A stretch of 13,907 nt of DNA from NCBI GenBank assembly GCA_003154555.1, contig PMDT01000231.1, forward strand, positions 1-13,907. Reading direction: 5' to 3'. A program made the translations under genes and the position numbers. Below the pieces are notes generated by a model that saw nothing but the letters and a program-made list of their open reading frames with translations, had not been told where the DNA came from and made no database searches. This document shows, piece by piece, positions 13,125 to 13,907 of the stretch (its first letter is position 1; each line of letters opens with the position of its first letter). Source of the DNA: Spirochaetaceae bacterium (GTDB taxonomy: Bacteria; Spirochaetota; Spirochaetia; SZUA-6; Fen-1364).

Positions 13125-13907
13125 TCAGATGTCGTGGAGGAGACTGAGGTAGTCCGTTTCATTCTCGAAGTAGTGGACGTTCTGCCTCATCACGACTTCC
13201 AGCCGTGTATGAATGATCGTCTGGCGCGGGCGCGTTTTTTCAACGAGGTATTGGTGGAGGATTTTCATCGTATAGTAGCCCTGGTCGAAGGGTTCCTGGC
13301 AGATGACCGCGTCCACGACCCTTTCGCGCATGAGCGCCGCGATCTCCCGGGACAAATCGAAACCGACCAGGTGGACGCGGCCCTGCATTCCCTCGTCCCG
13401 TATGGCGCGGGCAACGGTCTCCAGAATCCCGTAGCTCACGAACAGCCCCTTGAGCTCGGGCTCTTCGTGCACATAGCTTCTCACGAAATCGTAAGCGTCC
13501 TCACCGGTGCGCGAGAGCTTGAAGGGGCCGCAGAGCTCGATGTGGGGGTATTCCGCGATGGCCTCGCGGAAACCAGTGATCCTCTGCTGGATGGGAAGCA
13601 CGGGGTCGCGGAAGGTAACGATGCCGACCTTGCCCTCGCCGTGGACGAATGTCCCCATCAACTGCGCCGCGATGCGCCCGGAGTCGACGTAGTCGCAGCC
13701 GACATGGCAGACGCGGCGGCTCTCCGGAATATCCGAACCGATGGTCACCACCGGGATTCCATCCTCGGTCAGGGAGTCAGCCGTCTCCAGGAGGGCCGCG
13801 GGGTTCACGGGAGAGATGGCCAGGCCGTCCACGTGCTCTTCCCGCAGCGATCGGATCATCTCGATCTGCTGCTCGGGATGGCGCAGGTCAGCGGAGCGAA
13901 GCTCGAT
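13125..13907 (-). CDS. LacI-family transcriptional regulator (5' end outside window)
   Basis: The open frame runs to the right edge, so the N-terminal helix-turn-helix is not seen. The visible 260 residues are the sugar-binding core: VDGLAISPVNPAAL, GIPVVTIGSDIPES, HVGCDYVDSGRIAAQ, GEGKVGIVTF, QQRITGFREAI, LKGLFVSYGILETVARAI, VHLVGFDLSREIAALM and VDAVICQEPFDQGYYTMK, all typical of Peripla_BP_4 domains of LacI regulators. A free periplasmic binding protein is the alternative. However, the tail (RQTIIHTRLEVVMRQN) is regulator-like, and the gene heads an enzyme operon and not a transporter. It is the first visible gene of the operon that continues into the glycosidase-like and URO-D genes, and probably controls that operon in response to a sugar. 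Its operator is not in the window unless it also acts at 6314-6342. Confidence 0.85.
   Translation of the reverse strand: MELRSADLRHPEQQIEMIRSLREEHVDGLAISPVNPAALLETADSLTEDGIPVVTIGSDIPESRRVCHVGCDYVDSGRIAAQLMGTFVHGEGKVGIVTFRDPVLPIQQRITGFREAIAEYPHIELCGPFKLSRTGEDAYDFVRSYVHEEPELKGLFVSYGILETVARAIRDEGMQGRVHLVGFDLSREIAALMRERVVDAVICQEPFDQGYYTMKILHQYLVEKTRPRQTIIHTRLEVVMRQNVHYFENETDYLSLLHDI

Overview
The window is GC-rich bacterial DNA, almost entirely protein coding, with short gaps and good Shine-Dalgarno sites. It is a carbohydrate-catabolism island. The substrate-binding protein starts with a signal peptide ending AFA followed by NGAKE. This pattern is familiar from sugar-binding proteins of Spirochaetota, so an uncultured high-GC spirochaete is my best guess; this is an inference from one motif. 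No rRNA, tRNA, CRISPR array or recognisable mobile element was seen.

Region A (6342 down to 1, minus strand) reads as one operon. A promoter with a perfect TTGACA box lies in the only AT-rich stretch of the window. It is followed by an iron-type alcohol dehydrogenase, an FGGY sugar kinase, a sugar-binding protein, an RbsC-like permease and an RbsA-like double ATPase that runs off the left edge. The logic fits import of a polyol or sugar, oxidation or reduction, and phosphorylation. The substrate cannot be read from the sequence. A terminator-like hairpin sits between the binding protein and the permease.

Region B (6374-8397) holds a short coding-like fragment of unknown origin, a DUF4097-type lipoprotein on the minus strand with an almost leaderless promoter, and a divergent SMP-30/gluconolactonase gene on the plus strand. 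The latter converges on region C at a perfect 10-bp hairpin.

Region C (13907 down to 8466, minus strand) is a second operon: a LacI-type regulator (its N-terminus lies beyond the right edge), a 729-residue six-hairpin glycosidase-like protein, and two divergent members of the uroporphyrinogen decarboxylase (URO-D)/cobalamin methyltransferase superfamily, with a 46-codon small ORF between the last two. Starts here include TTG and GTG, and the glycosidase-like and first URO-D genes overlap by a GTGA junction.

The most interesting unknown is the pair of URO-D-like proteins. Both keep the H-x-C metal motif but appear to lack the third Cys of the MtaA/MtbA methyltransferases, and both sit in a LacI-controlled sugar locus with no corrinoid protein in view.
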